From: Clostridium algifaecis
GTDB lineage: Bacteria; Bacillota; Clostridia; Clostridiales; Clostridiaceae
Length of the DNA: 64,000 nucleotides
Assembly: GCF_017874415.1 (NCBI RefSeq)
Contig: NZ_JAGGLM010000002.1
Span: forward strand, 62,001 to 126,000
Direction of reading: 5' to 3'
Part shown: positions 44,259-53,753 of the stretch, one piece after another
Layout of the letters: each line of letters begins with the position of its first letter
How positions within the stretch are numbered: the stretch's first letter is position 1
Made by a program: the position numbers and the translations under genes
Notes under the pieces: model-generated
The model's database searches: none
Told to the model about the DNA's origin: nothing
The model's input: the letters and a program-made list of their open reading frames with translations, nothing else

Positions 44259-46931
44259 ATGAGAAAAAAGATAGAAATCAGCCAAACTATAATTAGTATA
44301 TTTACATTGTTTATTTTTCTTTTAATTGTGGTATTACTTGGTGAAAGTATTATTTACATGAAAAAGAGTATAGATGCAGAGCAAGCAGCAGTTGCAAGAA
44401 AAGAGAAGTTTAAACAGTTGGGTATAGATTTAGCGGATGCGTCAAGTTATCTTACAAATGAGGCTAGAAAATTTGTAGTAACTAAAAATTTGGTGTATTT
44501 AGACGAATACTGGAAAGAAATTAATGTTAAAAGGAGCAGGGACAAGGTTATCTACAAGATTCTTAAATTAAATACATCTACAGATGAATTATACCTTTTG
44601 TCAGAGGCCAAGAAAAATTCTGATGGACTTATAGAAACAGATAAAAGAGCTATGAAATTGGTATTAGAAGCAACTCAGGAGCCAGAAAACAATATATCGG
44701 CACAGGTTGCAGGATATGATTTAAGTGAATCTGATAAGAAGCTAAATAAGGATGAAAAATTAAAAAAAGCAATTGATATAATGTTTGATGCTAAATATGA
44801 ATCAAATTTAAAAGCAATAATGGACCCTATTCAAAAATTCCAAATATCAATTAATAATACATCTGAAAGAGAATCTGATGCTGCTCGTGAGGCAAGGGTA
44901 CAGGCTGAGATTTTGCAGATAGTTCTGGATTTTATAATTGTGATTGCTATTATAATTCTTTTGAGAATAATTTATACAGAACTTATAAATCCGGTTAAAA
45001 GTTATGCAGAAGCACTTTTGAATTTAAAATTTAGTAATAATTTCAAGCTTATTCCTAAAGGTTCTAAAGAGTTAAGGACACTTGCAGATAATTTTAATGA
45101 AATGTATCATTCATTGCAAAATGAGCTGGTTAAACGTAAAGAGGCTGAACAAAAAATGAAAATAGCAAAAAATGAAGCAGTAATGGCGAATAAGGCTAAA
45201 GGTGATTTCCTTGCAAATATGAGCCATGAAATAAGAACACCACTAAATGCCATAATAGGACATCAATATTTGCTTTCTAATGATACTGATATTACGGTTA
45301 AACAGAAAGTATATACCGATAAAATAGGGATCTCAGCTAAAAATCTCCTCGGTATTATAAATAATATTCTTGATTTTTCTAAGATAGAAGCTGAAAAACT
45401 TGTACTTGAATTTGTGACGTTTGATATTAATAATATGATTAATGAACTTTCTAGTATTCTATATTTTGAAATTCGAAGAAAAAAGATAAAATTTGATTTC
45501 TGCATATCATCAGATGTACCTGAGTACTTAAAAGGCGATCAAGTGAGAATTAAACAAATATTATTAAATCTTCTTTCAAATGCAATAAAATTTACAAAAA
45601 AAGGCGAAATAAATATTGATGTAAAATTGCTGGAAAAAATTAATGAAAAAGTAATTTTGGAATTTAGAGTTAAGGATACTGGTATAGGGATAACAGAAGA
45701 ACAAAAGAGGTCTTTATTTGAGCCTTTTATTCAAGGCGATGCTTCTACAACGAGAAAATATGGTGGTACAGGGCTAGGATTAGCTATAAGTAAAAATCTT
45801 GTAGAATTAATGGGTGGCAAAATTGATGTGAAAAGTGAATTTGGGAAGGGCACTACTTTTATTTTTAATATAAAGCTTGAAATATCAAGCGAGGATGAAA
45901 TTGATAAAGACGAAAAAAATGAAAAGATTATGTTTAAGAATAAAAGAGTATTGCTTGTCGAGGATGATGTGATTAATTTAGAAATGACAAAGGAAATTTT
46001 GCAGAACATAGGCCTTGAAACGGATGTTGCCAGAAATGGTATTTCTGCAATAAATAAAGTGATTAATAATTCTTATGATGTAGTATTAATGGATATACAA
46101 ATGCCTGATATGGATGGATATGAAACTACAGCTAATATAAGAAAAATAAAAGGAGCGATTGAGCTGCCAATTATTGCATTGTCTGCAGAGATTGTAGATG
46201 GTGTAATTAATAAAACTAAAAGAGCTGGAATGAATGATTATTTAACTAAACCCATAGATATTAATAATTTAGTTACTGTTATAAAAAAGTATGTTAAAAT
46301 TGATAAAATAATATTTAACAATACTGCGGAACCAAATAAAAATCATCAATGTTCCATAGATTACAATGGTGTAATTGAAAAGATTGGCGGCAAAAAAGAA
46401 AAGTATAAAAGTATACTGGAAAAATTTATAGTTAATCACAGTGAAGATGGTAGAAAACTATACAATTATATAATATCTAGGAAAATGGATCTTGCGAAAA
46501 TACTTTTACACACGATGAAAGGGGTTTCTGGCAATATAGGTGCATATAAACTTATGAAACATTGTTTATTGATGGAGAAAGCTATTAAAAAAGAGGATAA
46601 AAAAAATTTGCTGATTTTTGAAAAGGACTTTGAAATATTACTTAAGCAGGTTATTGATGATGGGAATAGATTTATTGAAAATAATGATATAAAAGAAGAT
46701 GATAATAAAAAAATATTCACAGCAGATAATAAAGAAAAATTATATGAATTGTCTAAGTTACTTGAAAGTGGGGATGTGAAAGCTAAGGAAACTTTTTATA
46801 CATGCGGGGATTACTTGATAAAAAAATTTGGAGAAGATGTTTATAACAAATTAAATAAAAAAATTTACAATTATGAATTTGAAGATGCATGTAAAGATGT
46901 TATTGAACTTATTAATAAAAGAACAAGCTAA
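44259..46931 (+). CDS. Hybrid sensor histidine kinase with receiver and HPt domains
   Basis: 890 residues: TM1 at about 12-34, an extracytoplasmic sensor (35-220, helical), TM2 at about 223-243, a HAMP-like linker with coiled coil, DHp with H323 (MSHEIRTPLNAI), ATPase domain (N-box LLNLLSNAIKFT, DTGIGI, GTGLGLAI), a receiver (VLLVEDD, D612 in VLMDIQMPDMDG, Lys in YLTKPID) and a C-terminal HPt with H751 (HTMKGVSGN). It holds a full internal phosphorelay, passing phosphate to a partner such as the YesN-type regulator that follows 47 bases later. The ligand is unknown; the agmatinase/ABC operon just downstream is a plausible target. Confidence 0.93.
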   Translation: MRKKIEISQTIISIFTLFIFLLIVVLLGESIIYMKKSIDAEQAAVARKEKFKQLGIDLADASSYLTNEARKFVVTKNLVYLDEYWKEINVKRSRDKVIYKILKLNTSTDELYLLSEAKKNSDGLIETDKRAMKLVLEATQEPENNISAQVAGYDLSESDKKLNKDEKLKKAIDIMFDAKYESNLKAIMDPIQKFQISINNTSERESDAAREARVQAEILQIVLDFIIVIAIIILLRIIYTELINPVKSYAEALLNLKFSNNFKLIPKGSKELRTLADNFNEMYHSLQNELVKRKEAEQKMKIAKNEAVMANKAKGDFLANMSHEIRTPLNAIIGHQYLLSNDTDITVKQKVYTDKIGISAKNLLGIINNILDFSKIEAEKLVLEFVTFDINNMINELSSILYFEIRRKKIKFDFCISSDVPEYLKGDQVRIKQILLNLLSNAIKFTKKGEINIDVKLLEKINEKVILEFRVKDTGIGITEEQKRSLFEPFIQGDASTTRKYGGTGLGLAISKNLVELMGGKIDVKSEFGKGTTFIFNIKLEISSEDEIDKDEKNEKIMFKNKRVLLVEDDVINLEMTKEILQNIGLETDVARNGISAINKVINNSYDVVLMDIQMPDMDGYETTANIRKIKGAIELPIIALSAEIVDGVINKTKRAGMNDYLTKPIDINNLVTVIKKYVKIDKIIFNNTAEPNKNHQCSIDYNGVIEKIGGKKEKYKSILEKFIVNHSEDGRKLYNYIISRKMDLAKILLHTMKGVSGNIGAYKLMKHCLLMEKAIKKEDKKNLLIFEKDFEILLKQVIDDGNRFIENNDIKEDDNKKIFTADNKEKLYELSKLLESGDVKAKETFYTCGDYLIKKFGEDVYNKLNKKIYNYEFEDACKDVIELINKRTS

Positions 46932-46978
46932 TATACTAAATTTTAGAATTGCTATTATTTGTACGAGGAGTGATAGAT

Positions 46979-48046
46979 ATGTATAAGGTATTAATAGTTG
47001 ACGATGATAAAGTATCAAGATATATTCTTAGAAGATATAAGAAATGGAATAAGTTTAATTTCTCTATTGAAGGTGAAGCTTGTGATGGAAAGGAAGCTTT
47101 AAAAAAACTTACAGTATTAAAAATCAATCTTGTGATTACTGATATTAGAATGCCGGGAATGAATGGAATAGAATTTCTTAGTGAAATTAAAAAAACAAAA
47201 TATAATAATATATGTGTCATTTTATTAAGTACTTATAGTGATTTTGAATATGCTAAACAGGGAATTAGGTTGGGTGCTTTTGATTATATAACAAAGCCAA
47301 TAAATGATAAAATGCTGGATGAAGCACTTAAAAGAGCAGAAATGTATTTAGATAAAAATGTTATAGAAGAAGAGAAAAAAAGTTTGGAGGAAAATATAAC
47401 ATCGTATTATTCTAAAAATAGTTTTAATGAATTGTTGTTATTAATAACCGCTGGAGATTATGAAGCTATAGTTGAAGGACAAAAATTATTTAAAAATATA
47501 TCCTATATAAGAGATAATAATTTATTGAAAATAGAATTAGTATTTAATAATTTACTTTTAAGGCTGCAGGAAGAAATTTTTGAAATATGGCCATGGTTAA
47601 AATTTTTTCAAAATATAATAGTTGATGAAACAATTGTATCTTCAGAATCAATAGAGAAAATTGAAACTGGATTTATAGAAAATATAAAAAATATGGTGCA
47701 ATTAGTGAGAAAATTTGAACTACATCAAACAGATAGTTTGATTAAAATTACTTGCGAATATATATTACAGCATATTGAAGAAAAAATAAGCCTTGAAAAA
47801 ATATCAATTGAGACACATACCAGCAAGGATTACATTGGAAAACTTTTTAAACAAGCAACAGGATATAATTTAAAACAATACGTAATAAATGTAAAAATGG
47901 AACATGCAAAATATCTTATAAAACTTGGTTATTATAAGAATTATGAAGTATGTGACAAATTAGGTTATAGCAGTGTCGATTATTTTTGTCGGCTATTTAA
48001 GAATTACACTGGTTATACTCCTATGGAATTTAGAAAAGTTATATAG
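46979..48046 (+). CDS. YesN-type response regulator (receiver plus AraC HTH)
   Basis: 355 residues: receiver domain (IVDDDK, D55 in LVITDIRMPGMNG, Lys in YITKPIND), a middle helical segment and a C-terminal AraC-type DNA-binding pair (ISLEKISIETHTSKDYIGKLFKQATGYNLKQYV, then VCDKLGYSSVDYFCRLFKNYTGYTPMEFRK). ATG 46979 has GAGGAG upstream; the longer frame from 46949 is not supported. As the gene after the hybrid kinase it is the likely output of that phosphorelay. Confidence 0.9.
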   Translation: MYKVLIVDDDKVSRYILRRYKKWNKFNFSIEGEACDGKEALKKLTVLKINLVITDIRMPGMNGIEFLSEIKKTKYNNICVILLSTYSDFEYAKQGIRLGAFDYITKPINDKMLDEALKRAEMYLDKNVIEEEKKSLEENITSYYSKNSFNELLLLITAGDYEAIVEGQKLFKNISYIRDNNLLKIELVFNNLLLRLQEEIFEIWPWLKFFQNIIVDETIVSSESIEKIETGFIENIKNMVQLVRKFELHQTDSLIKITCEYILQHIEEKISLEKISIETHTSKDYIGKLFKQATGYNLKQYVINVKMEHAKYLIKLGYYKNYEVCDKLGYSSVDYFCRLFKNYTGYTPMEFRKVI

Positions 48047-48193
48047 CATTATATGGACGATATGATAAAAATAGTTAGAATATTTGAAATTAAATATAAT
48101 TTAATGCTTGACTATAAATTGTTAGATATTTTTATTAAATATTAATAATATGAAAAAAAATGCACTGAATTTTTAATAAAAAACTAAAAAAAT

Positions 48194-48235
48194 CAGATAT
48201 TTTACTTTTTTTTATAGTAAAATGTCTGCTTTTTT
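48194..48235 (+). terminator. Terminator after the YesN-type regulator gene
   Basis: CAGATATTTTAC (48194-48205) pairs with GTAAAATGTCTG (48217-48228), one mismatch, followed by C and six T's. Confidence 0.75.
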
Positions 48236-48258
48236 ATGTATTCTTTTCTCTAGATAGA

Positions 48259-48274
48259 GTATAAAATTTTATAC
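48259..48274. promoter_or_regulatory. Perfect 16-bp palindrome, candidate operator
   Basis: GTATAAAATTTTATAC is fully palindromic and lies 60-76 bases before the agmatinase-family start codon, in the leader of that operon. It might be a regulator site or simply an A+T-rich -10 region. Confidence 0.35.
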
Positions 48275-48334
48275 ATAGATTAAAACATTTTATAGAAAGT
48301 CAACAAAAGAAAATCAATAATAGGAGGGGTTATT

Positions 48335-49288
48335 ATGAGTAAAAAGCAGCCGCCAAACGCTTCTACATCACCCAGATTTTGTAACATGGGTAATTTTATG
48401 AGATTGGAAAAACAAGAAAACGCAAATGGATTAGACGTAGGGATTTTAGGAATACCATTTGATACTGGATCTTCATTCCGTACTGGTTCCAGATTTGGTC
48501 CAAGCAGTATTCGAAAAATTTCTGCAATGATTAAACCTAACAATGTAACAATGGAAGTAAATATCATGGACAGCTTAAGTGCAGCGGATTTGGGCGATGT
48601 TCCAATTATTCCAGGGTATATAAGAGAAAGCTATGATGCTATTGAAAAAAGTGTCTCTGAAATTTTGAATGCAGGAGCTGTACCATTGTCATTAGGTGGA
48701 GATCATTCGATTACTTTAGGTGAATTACGTGCTGTGGGAAAGAAATATGGAAAAGTTTCCTTGATACATTTTGATTCTCATTTAGACTTGAATGAAAGCG
48801 TATTTGGACAAGCATATAACCATGGAACGCCATTTCGAAGGGCTTTAGAAGAAGGGTTGATTGATCCATCTACATCAATTCAAATTGGTATGCGTGGTTC
48901 ACTGTATGATCCAAATGACTTTAAAATAGCAGAAGATTTAGGATTTGAGGTTATTCCAGGATATAAATTACACAAGATGACAGCAGAAGAACTAGGACAG
49001 AAAATTAAAGAAAGAGTAGGGGATACAAAGGTATTTTTAACATTTGATATTGATTTTGTAGATCCGGCTTATGCTCCTGGTACTGGAACTCCTGAAGTTG
49101 GAGGCTTTACATCGTATGAGACATTATCATATATTCAACAACTAAAAGATATTAATTTTGTAGGATTTGACATTGTAGAGGTGGCACCGGATTATGACTG
49201 TAGTGAAATTACTGCATATTTAGCAGCAAATATTGGATTTGAATTCATGTCTATATTGGCATATAAAAAGAAAAAGAAAAACTTATAG
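48335..49288 (+). CDS. Agmatinase/guanidino-hydrolase (ureohydrolase) family protein
   Basis: 317 residues. Binuclear manganese ligands: H124 in LSLGGDHSITLGE, D147-S-H149-L-D151 in HFDSHLDLN (most relatives have DAHxD), and TFDIDFVDPAYAPGTGTPEVGG near the C-terminus. It cleaves a guanidino compound to urea and an amine: agmatine to putrescine is the common case, but guanidinobutyrate and guanidine hydrolases share these motifs. First gene of an operon with a polar amino acid ABC transporter, so the imported ligand is probably the substrate or a precursor such as arginine or agmatine. SD AGGAGGGG. Confidence 0.88.
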   Translation: MSKKQPPNASTSPRFCNMGNFMRLEKQENANGLDVGILGIPFDTGSSFRTGSRFGPSSIRKISAMIKPNNVTMEVNIMDSLSAADLGDVPIIPGYIRESYDAIEKSVSEILNAGAVPLSLGGDHSITLGELRAVGKKYGKVSLIHFDSHLDLNESVFGQAYNHGTPFRRALEEGLIDPSTSIQIGMRGSLYDPNDFKIAEDLGFEVIPGYKLHKMTAEELGQKIKERVGDTKVFLTFDIDFVDPAYAPGTGTPEVGGFTSYETLSYIQQLKDINFVGFDIVEVAPDYDCSEITAYLAANIGFEFMSILAYKKKKKNL

Positions 49289-49303
49289 AAAGGATGAAAA
49301 ATT

Positions 49304-50194
49304 ATGAGCAAAATTAAGAAATTAGTAACTATGTTTGTATTGGTAATTTTAGTAGTGGCAAGTTTTTCAGGATGTGGAAAATCTGAGAGCTCAACAGGTG
49401 ATGCTGCAGTAAGTAATACTTCTAATAATGGAGCATTAACTATAGAAAAATTGAAAAAAGCAGGTAAATTAGTATCAGCTACAGAAGCTGCTAATGAACC
49501 ATTTGAGTATTTAAATAATAATAAAATTGTCGGTTACGACGTAGATATTTTAAATTATATTTGCAAAGATATGGGAGTGAAATTACAGTTGATAGATTTA
49601 CCATTTCAAGGAATTTTAGCAGGATTGGAAGCTAAAAAATATGATATGGTTTCAGCAGCTCTTGGTGTTACTAAGGAGAGAGGACAGAAGTACTTGTTAA
49701 CTTATCCAATTCAAGAAGGTACAACTGTTTTAATTAAGAAAAAAGGTAATGACAAGATTAAAAGTGTAAAAGATATGGAAGGAAAAGTTGTTGCTACTCA
49801 AACAGCTTCTTACAGTGAAGCAGATGTTAATACCTATAATCAGTCATTAAAGAAAAATGGCGGAAAAGGATATACTAGTTTGAAATTGTATGCGACTTAT
49901 CCAGAAGGTTACATGGAATTAAAAAATGGCAGAGTTGATTTGGTTGCGCAAAGTGTTGCTATTGCTAATGTATTAATTAAAGATCATCCAAATGACTATG
50001 AAATAGTAGGTGAAGTTGGAAATAAATGCTATACATCATGGGCATTTAGGAAGGAAGATAAAGAAGTATATGATTTCTTCAATAAAGAGATTCATAAGAT
50101 GAAAGAAGACGGAACATTGAAAAAATTACAAATAAAATGGTTCGGTTCTGAAACAAAAGATTTACCAGAAAAAAATTATATTCCAGATAAATAA
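49304..50194 (+). CDS. Polar amino acid ABC transporter binding lipoprotein
   Basis: 296 residues. Signal peptide with lipobox FSGC (Cys at about residue 25), then a Ser/Thr/Asn linker and a PBPb-type domain: ATEAANEPFEYLNNNKIVGYDVDILNYICKDMG, LPFQGILAGLEAKKYDMVSAALGVTKERGQK, a central KSVKDMEGKVVATQTASY and the late YTSWAFRKEDKEVYDFFNKEI. Cluster 3-type binding proteins bind amino acids such as arginine, glutamine or histidine; with the ureohydrolase an arginine- or guanidino-type ligand is likely. Confidence 0.9.
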   Translation: MSKIKKLVTMFVLVILVVASFSGCGKSESSTGDAAVSNTSNNGALTIEKLKKAGKLVSATEAANEPFEYLNNNKIVGYDVDILNYICKDMGVKLQLIDLPFQGILAGLEAKKYDMVSAALGVTKERGQKYLLTYPIQEGTTVLIKKKGNDKIKSVKDMEGKVVATQTASYSEADVNTYNQSLKKNGGKGYTSLKLYATYPEGYMELKNGRVDLVAQSVAIANVLIKDHPNDYEIVGEVGNKCYTSWAFRKEDKEVYDFFNKEIHKMKEDGTLKKLQIKWFGSETKDLPEKNYIPDK

Positions 50195-50223
50195 TAGAAA
50201 AGGCAAAGAAGGATGTGATATTT

Positions 50224-50880
50224 TTGAAGACTTCAATAGATTTAGTTATGCAGTATATGCCTAATTTGTTAGAGGGACTTATGTACACAATTTTAGTTTC
50301 AGCACAAGCAATAGGGCTTGGGTTTACTGTAGGTATTGTTCTATCCATTCTTCGTATGGGGAAAAATAAAATTGTAGATTGGTTTGTGAATGTTTATATT
50401 AGTTTCGTAAGAGGTACACCAATTATAGTGCAAATTTTTATTATTTATTATGCATTAGCTATGATTCATTTAGATATTCCATCTTTTCAGTCTGGAGTTA
50501 TTGCACTTAGTTTAAATAGTGGAGGTTTTATTGCGGAAATTATACGAGGAGGATTGAGTTCTGTTCCTAAAGGACAATACGAGGCAGCTAAAGCACTTAG
50601 AATAAATAAATTTCAAACATTAACAAGAATTATATTTCCACAGATATTTCGTATTATTTTACCGCAGCTATTAAGTGAATTTATTTCAGTTATTAAAATT
50701 TCTCCATTATTATCAATTATTGCAGTAGTGGAATTAACAAGATCAGCACAAAAGATTGCTAATACGACATATGTTTCTCTACCATTTTATATTACTATTG
50801 CGATTATGTATTTTATACTTAATTCAATACTGGAGTTCTTTGCAAATGTGTTAGAGAAAAAAGTAAATCTAGGAAAATGA
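50224..50880 (+). CDS. Polar amino acid ABC permease
   Basis: 218 residues, HisM/GlnP class, with about five helices. YVSFVRGTPIIVQIFIIYYAL and the EAA loop QYEAAKALRINKFQTLTRIIFPQ are the family marks. The TTG at 50224 lies ten bases after AAGGA; the GTG at 50215 is too near the SD. Pairs with the next permease to form the channel. Confidence 0.88.
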   Translation: MKTSIDLVMQYMPNLLEGLMYTILVSAQAIGLGFTVGIVLSILRMGKNKIVDWFVNVYISFVRGTPIIVQIFIIYYALAMIHLDIPSFQSGVIALSLNSGGFIAEIIRGGLSSVPKGQYEAAKALRINKFQTLTRIIFPQIFRIILPQLLSEFISVIKISPLLSIIAVVELTRSAQKIANTTYVSLPFYITIAIMYFILNSILEFFANVLEKKVNLGK

Positions 50881-50893
50881 GGAGGAATGATTT

Positions 50894-51544
50894 ATGAGCA
50901 TGCATATATTGGAAATAACATTTCCTCTTTTGTTAAAAGGGTTAAAATTAACAGTTTGTATTTCTGTATTAGCAATTTTATTTTCCCTCGTTGCAGGAAG
51001 TATTGTAGGGTCGTTGTATATATCTAAAAATAAACTTTTACATGGTATAGCTTATGCTTACGTTAAGATATTTCGTAATATTCCTTTTATGATACAAATA
51101 TATTTGATTTATTATGCTCTTCCAGCATTAGGGTTGTATGTAAATGCATTTTGGACTGGTGTTATTGTACTGGCATTATATACAGGAGCATATATAGCCA
51201 TCATTTTGGAAAGTGGATTGCGATCAGTATCAAAGGGACAATATGAAGCAAGCATTGCATTGAATATTCCGTATTTTACTATGCTTAGACGAATTATTTT
51301 ACCACAGATATTTGGAGTAATTGTTCCACCTTTAACCAGTCAGTTTGCTACAACAGTAAAGGAATCTTCCGTATTGTCGGTTATTACTATTGCCGAACTT
51401 ACTATGATGACAAATGAGGCAATTGGTATTACTTTTAGTCCTTTTGAAGTTTATGTTTTATCTGGAATATTGTATTGGGCTATTAATCTTTGTATCGAAC
51501 GTATAGGCAAATACATTGAATATAAGACAGTTTTACAAAAGTAA
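50894..51544 (+). CDS. Polar amino acid ABC permease, second subunit
   Basis: 216 residues, same class. IFRNIPFMIQIYLIYYALPALG and the EAA loop QYEASIALNIPYFTMLRRIILPQ are visible. GGAGG SD, 13 bases after the previous gene. Two different permeases rather than a homodimer is common in these systems. Confidence 0.88.
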   Translation: MSMHILEITFPLLLKGLKLTVCISVLAILFSLVAGSIVGSLYISKNKLLHGIAYAYVKIFRNIPFMIQIYLIYYALPALGLYVNAFWTGVIVLALYTGAYIAIILESGLRSVSKGQYEASIALNIPYFTMLRRIILPQIFGVIVPPLTSQFATTVKESSVLSVITIAELTMMTNEAIGITFSPFEVYVLSGILYWAINLCIERIGKYIEYKTVLQK

Positions 51545-51577
51545 ATTTTGAAAATAAAGCGGAAGGGGATTAAGTTA

Positions 51578-52351
51578 ATGAGTGAGGATATTTTGATTAA
51601 TGTATGTAACTTAAGTAAGAAATTTGGCGATTTGGAAGTTTTAAAAGATATAAATATTAAAGTAACTTCAGGAGAGGTTGTATGTATAGTTGGTCCCAGC
51701 GGCTCAGGGAAAAGTACATTTTTACGTTGCTTGAATTATTTGGAAAATCCTACTGGAGGAGAGATCACCATTTTTGGTAATACTATAAAAGGTGAAGACA
51801 AGAAAAATAAGCAGGATATAAAAAATAATAAAGAACAAGCAAAAAGAATTTGTGAACATGTAGGTATGGTTTTTCAATCATTTAATTTATTCCCTCATAA
51901 AACTGTACTGCAAAATTTAATTGAAGCACCGATTTTAGTAAAAAAAGCAAAGAAAAAAGAAATAGAAAAAGCTGCTGATGGTTTGTTAAGCAAAGTAGGA
52001 ATGTTAGAAAAAAGAGATTGCTATCCACATCAACTTTCAGGTGGACAGCAGCAGCGTGTAGCAATTGCAAGGGCACTGGCGATGCAGCCGGATATCATGT
52101 TATTTGATGAGCCAACTTCTGCTTTAGATCCCGAAATGGTTGCAGAAGTGCTGAATGTTATGAAGGAATTAGCAAAAGAAGGCATGACTATGATTATAGT
52201 TACACATGAGATGGGATTTGCAGCAGAAGTAGCAGATAAAGTTATTTTTATGGAAAAAGGCTATGTAGTAGAAGAGGGAACTCCAGATGAAGTAATTCAT
52301 AATCCAAAAACAGAACGTGCAAAAAAGTTTTTCTCAAGTGTACTAAAATAG
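51578..52351 (+). CDS. Polar amino acid ABC transporter ATPase
   Basis: 257 residues. Walker [11 protein letters not shown]-loop [19 protein letters not shown], signature [16 protein letters not shown], Walker [17 protein letters not shown] and H-loop IVTHEMGFA. Class GlnQ/HisP. An insert ([24 protein letters not shown]) between Walker A and Q-loop is rich in Lys/Asn. The ATG at 51578 follows GGGGATT; the earlier TTG at 51548 would add 10 basic residues. Last gene of the agmatinase operon. Confidence 0.9.
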   Translation: MSEDILINVCNLSKKFGDLEVLKDINIKVTSGEVVCIVGPSGSGKSTFLRCLNYLENPTGGEITIFGNTIKGEDKKNKQDIKNNKEQAKRICEHVGMVFQSFNLFPHKTVLQNLIEAPILVKKAKKKEIEKAADGLLSKVGMLEKRDCYPHQLSGGQQQRVAIARALAMQPDIMLFDEPTSALDPEMVAEVLNVMKELAKEGMTMIIVTHEMGFAAEVADKVIFMEKGYVVEEGTPDEVIHNPKTERAKKFFSSVLK

Positions 52352-52390
52352 AAAAAATAATAGAAATTGATTTTAATTTTATGAATTGTT

Positions 52391-52431
52391 AAAAACATCA
52401 TGAGTAATTAATTTTGCTCAGATGTTTTTTT
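52391..52431 (+). terminator. Terminator of the agmatinase-ABC operon
   Basis: AACATC-A-TGAG pairs with CTCA-GATGTT, one bulged base, followed by a run of T's. Confidence 0.75.
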
Positions 52432-52525
52432 ATGCATTGAGTATTTTTCTTATGGAGGTTCTTTATGATATAATTTTTAAACAATCATAATCAATATTTA
52501 AGTTTGACTGAGAGGAGAACAAATT

Positions 52526-53491
52526 ATGAATGCAGATAAAGTTCAAAAATTTGCAAAACAAATAATATATGAAATGTACAGACATTATGATTATATTATA
52601 GAAGACTTTAGTTTTATCAAAGAAAATTATATTCCCTGGGGACTTTCAAAAAAATTTAAAGATGGAAGTAAAACAATAATATGTTTTACTTATCAAGATA
52701 ATGAAATTTCAGATGAGAGTGTAAAAAATAATATAAGTTTTAAATTTAACTGCCGCATGGAAGACATTATTACTGTAATAATAGGGAAAAATAAAAATAT
52801 TAATGCATTTGGCAGCAATTTTGTTATTTTAGATTTAATAAATAGAGAAATAAAAATATCCGACATTAAAATGGAAACTATAGCAAATCAAATATCAAGT
52901 ATTGTCTCTAATAATACTAGAATGCCAAATAATAAACAAAATGCTTTTTTAACATATGTGATAATTGGCATAAATATAATTATGTTCATTATTTCTGCTG
53001 TACTATCTAAAAACTTTATAGACATAGATACCCGGGTGCTTATTAATCTGGGTGCCAAATATAATCTGGCTATAGAACAAGGGCAGTGGTTTAGACTTAT
53101 TACATGTATGTTTTTACATGGAGGGATTTTACATATTTCAGCTAATATGTATTCACTTTATGCTATAGGACCGTTCGTTGAACAGTTATATGGAAAGTAC
53201 AGGTATATCATTATATATTTTGTTTCCGGTATAATTTCATCACTTTTTAGTTTCTGGTTTTCTGATTATGTTTCTATTGGTGCCTCTGGAGCTATATTTG
53301 GACTCCTGGGTGTTGTATTTGTACTTGCGATAAAAAAAAGAAAGACATTTGGAAAATCATTCCTTATAAATATTTTATCTGTAGTAATTATGAATTTAAT
53401 AATGGGAATAAATCTGTCGGGAATTGATAATTTTGCACATTTGGGAGGATTGATAAGTGGAATTATTCTGGGAATATTTTTAGAAGTTTAG
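52526..53491 (+). CDS. Rhomboid family intramembrane serine protease
   Basis: 321 residues. A cytoplasmic N-terminal domain of about 140 residues precedes six membrane helices. The catalytic dyad is visible: S254 in GASGAIFGLLG and H305 in FAHLGGLISG. The L1-loop marks FRLITCMFLHGGILHISANMYSLYAIGPFVEQ also match. It cleaves transmembrane substrates within the bilayer. Substrate unknown; it lies ahead of a DUF1657/DUF421 group that is linked with spores. Confidence 0.93.
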   Translation: MNADKVQKFAKQIIYEMYRHYDYIIEDFSFIKENYIPWGLSKKFKDGSKTIICFTYQDNEISDESVKNNISFKFNCRMEDIITVIIGKNKNINAFGSNFVILDLINREIKISDIKMETIANQISSIVSNNTRMPNNKQNAFLTYVIIGINIIMFIISAVLSKNFIDIDTRVLINLGAKYNLAIEQGQWFRLITCMFLHGGILHISANMYSLYAIGPFVEQLYGKYRYIIIYFVSGIISSLFSFWFSDYVSIGASGAIFGLLGVVFVLAIKKRKTFGKSFLINILSVVIMNLIMGINLSGIDNFAHLGGLISGIILGIFLEV

Positions 53492-53531
53492 GTAATAATA
53501 ATTTTAGTAATATTTTATGGAGTTGATGATA

Positions 53532-53738
53532 ATGACAGTGGGTTCAAGAGTAAACCAAACATTAGCTAATTTAAAGGGAATTGAAAGCACATTAAAAATT
53601 TATTCATTACAAAGTAAGAATAACGAAGAAATCAAGGCTTACAAAGAAGCTTTCAAAACTACAGAAATAGTTACTAAAAATATACAGGACAGATTGAAAA
53701 CAATAGAATTTGAAGAACCACAATACAAACGAAAATAG
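53532..53738 (+). CDS. DUF1657 small protein, first copy
   Basis: 68 residues beginning MTVGSRVNQTLANLKGIEST and ending FEEPQYKRK. DUF1657 proteins occur in spore-associated spoVA2mob/2Duf-type gene sets of Bacillus and in clostridia. The ATG at 53532 has GGAG nine bases upstream; an in-frame ATG at 53517 lies before that SD. About 40% identical by eye to the second copy at 54633. Probably a small soluble helical protein. Confidence 0.75.
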   Translation: MTVGSRVNQTLANLKGIESTLKIYSLQSKNNEEIKAYKEAFKTTEIVTKNIQDRLKTIEFEEPQYKRK

Positions 53739-53753
53739 GAGAGAAAAGATAGT

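Noticed and set aside
48240-48334. Guanidine riboswitch before the agmatinase-family gene
   Set aside because: The leader is under 100 bases and lacks the conserved guanidine-I, -II or -III motifs; only a short palindrome is present.
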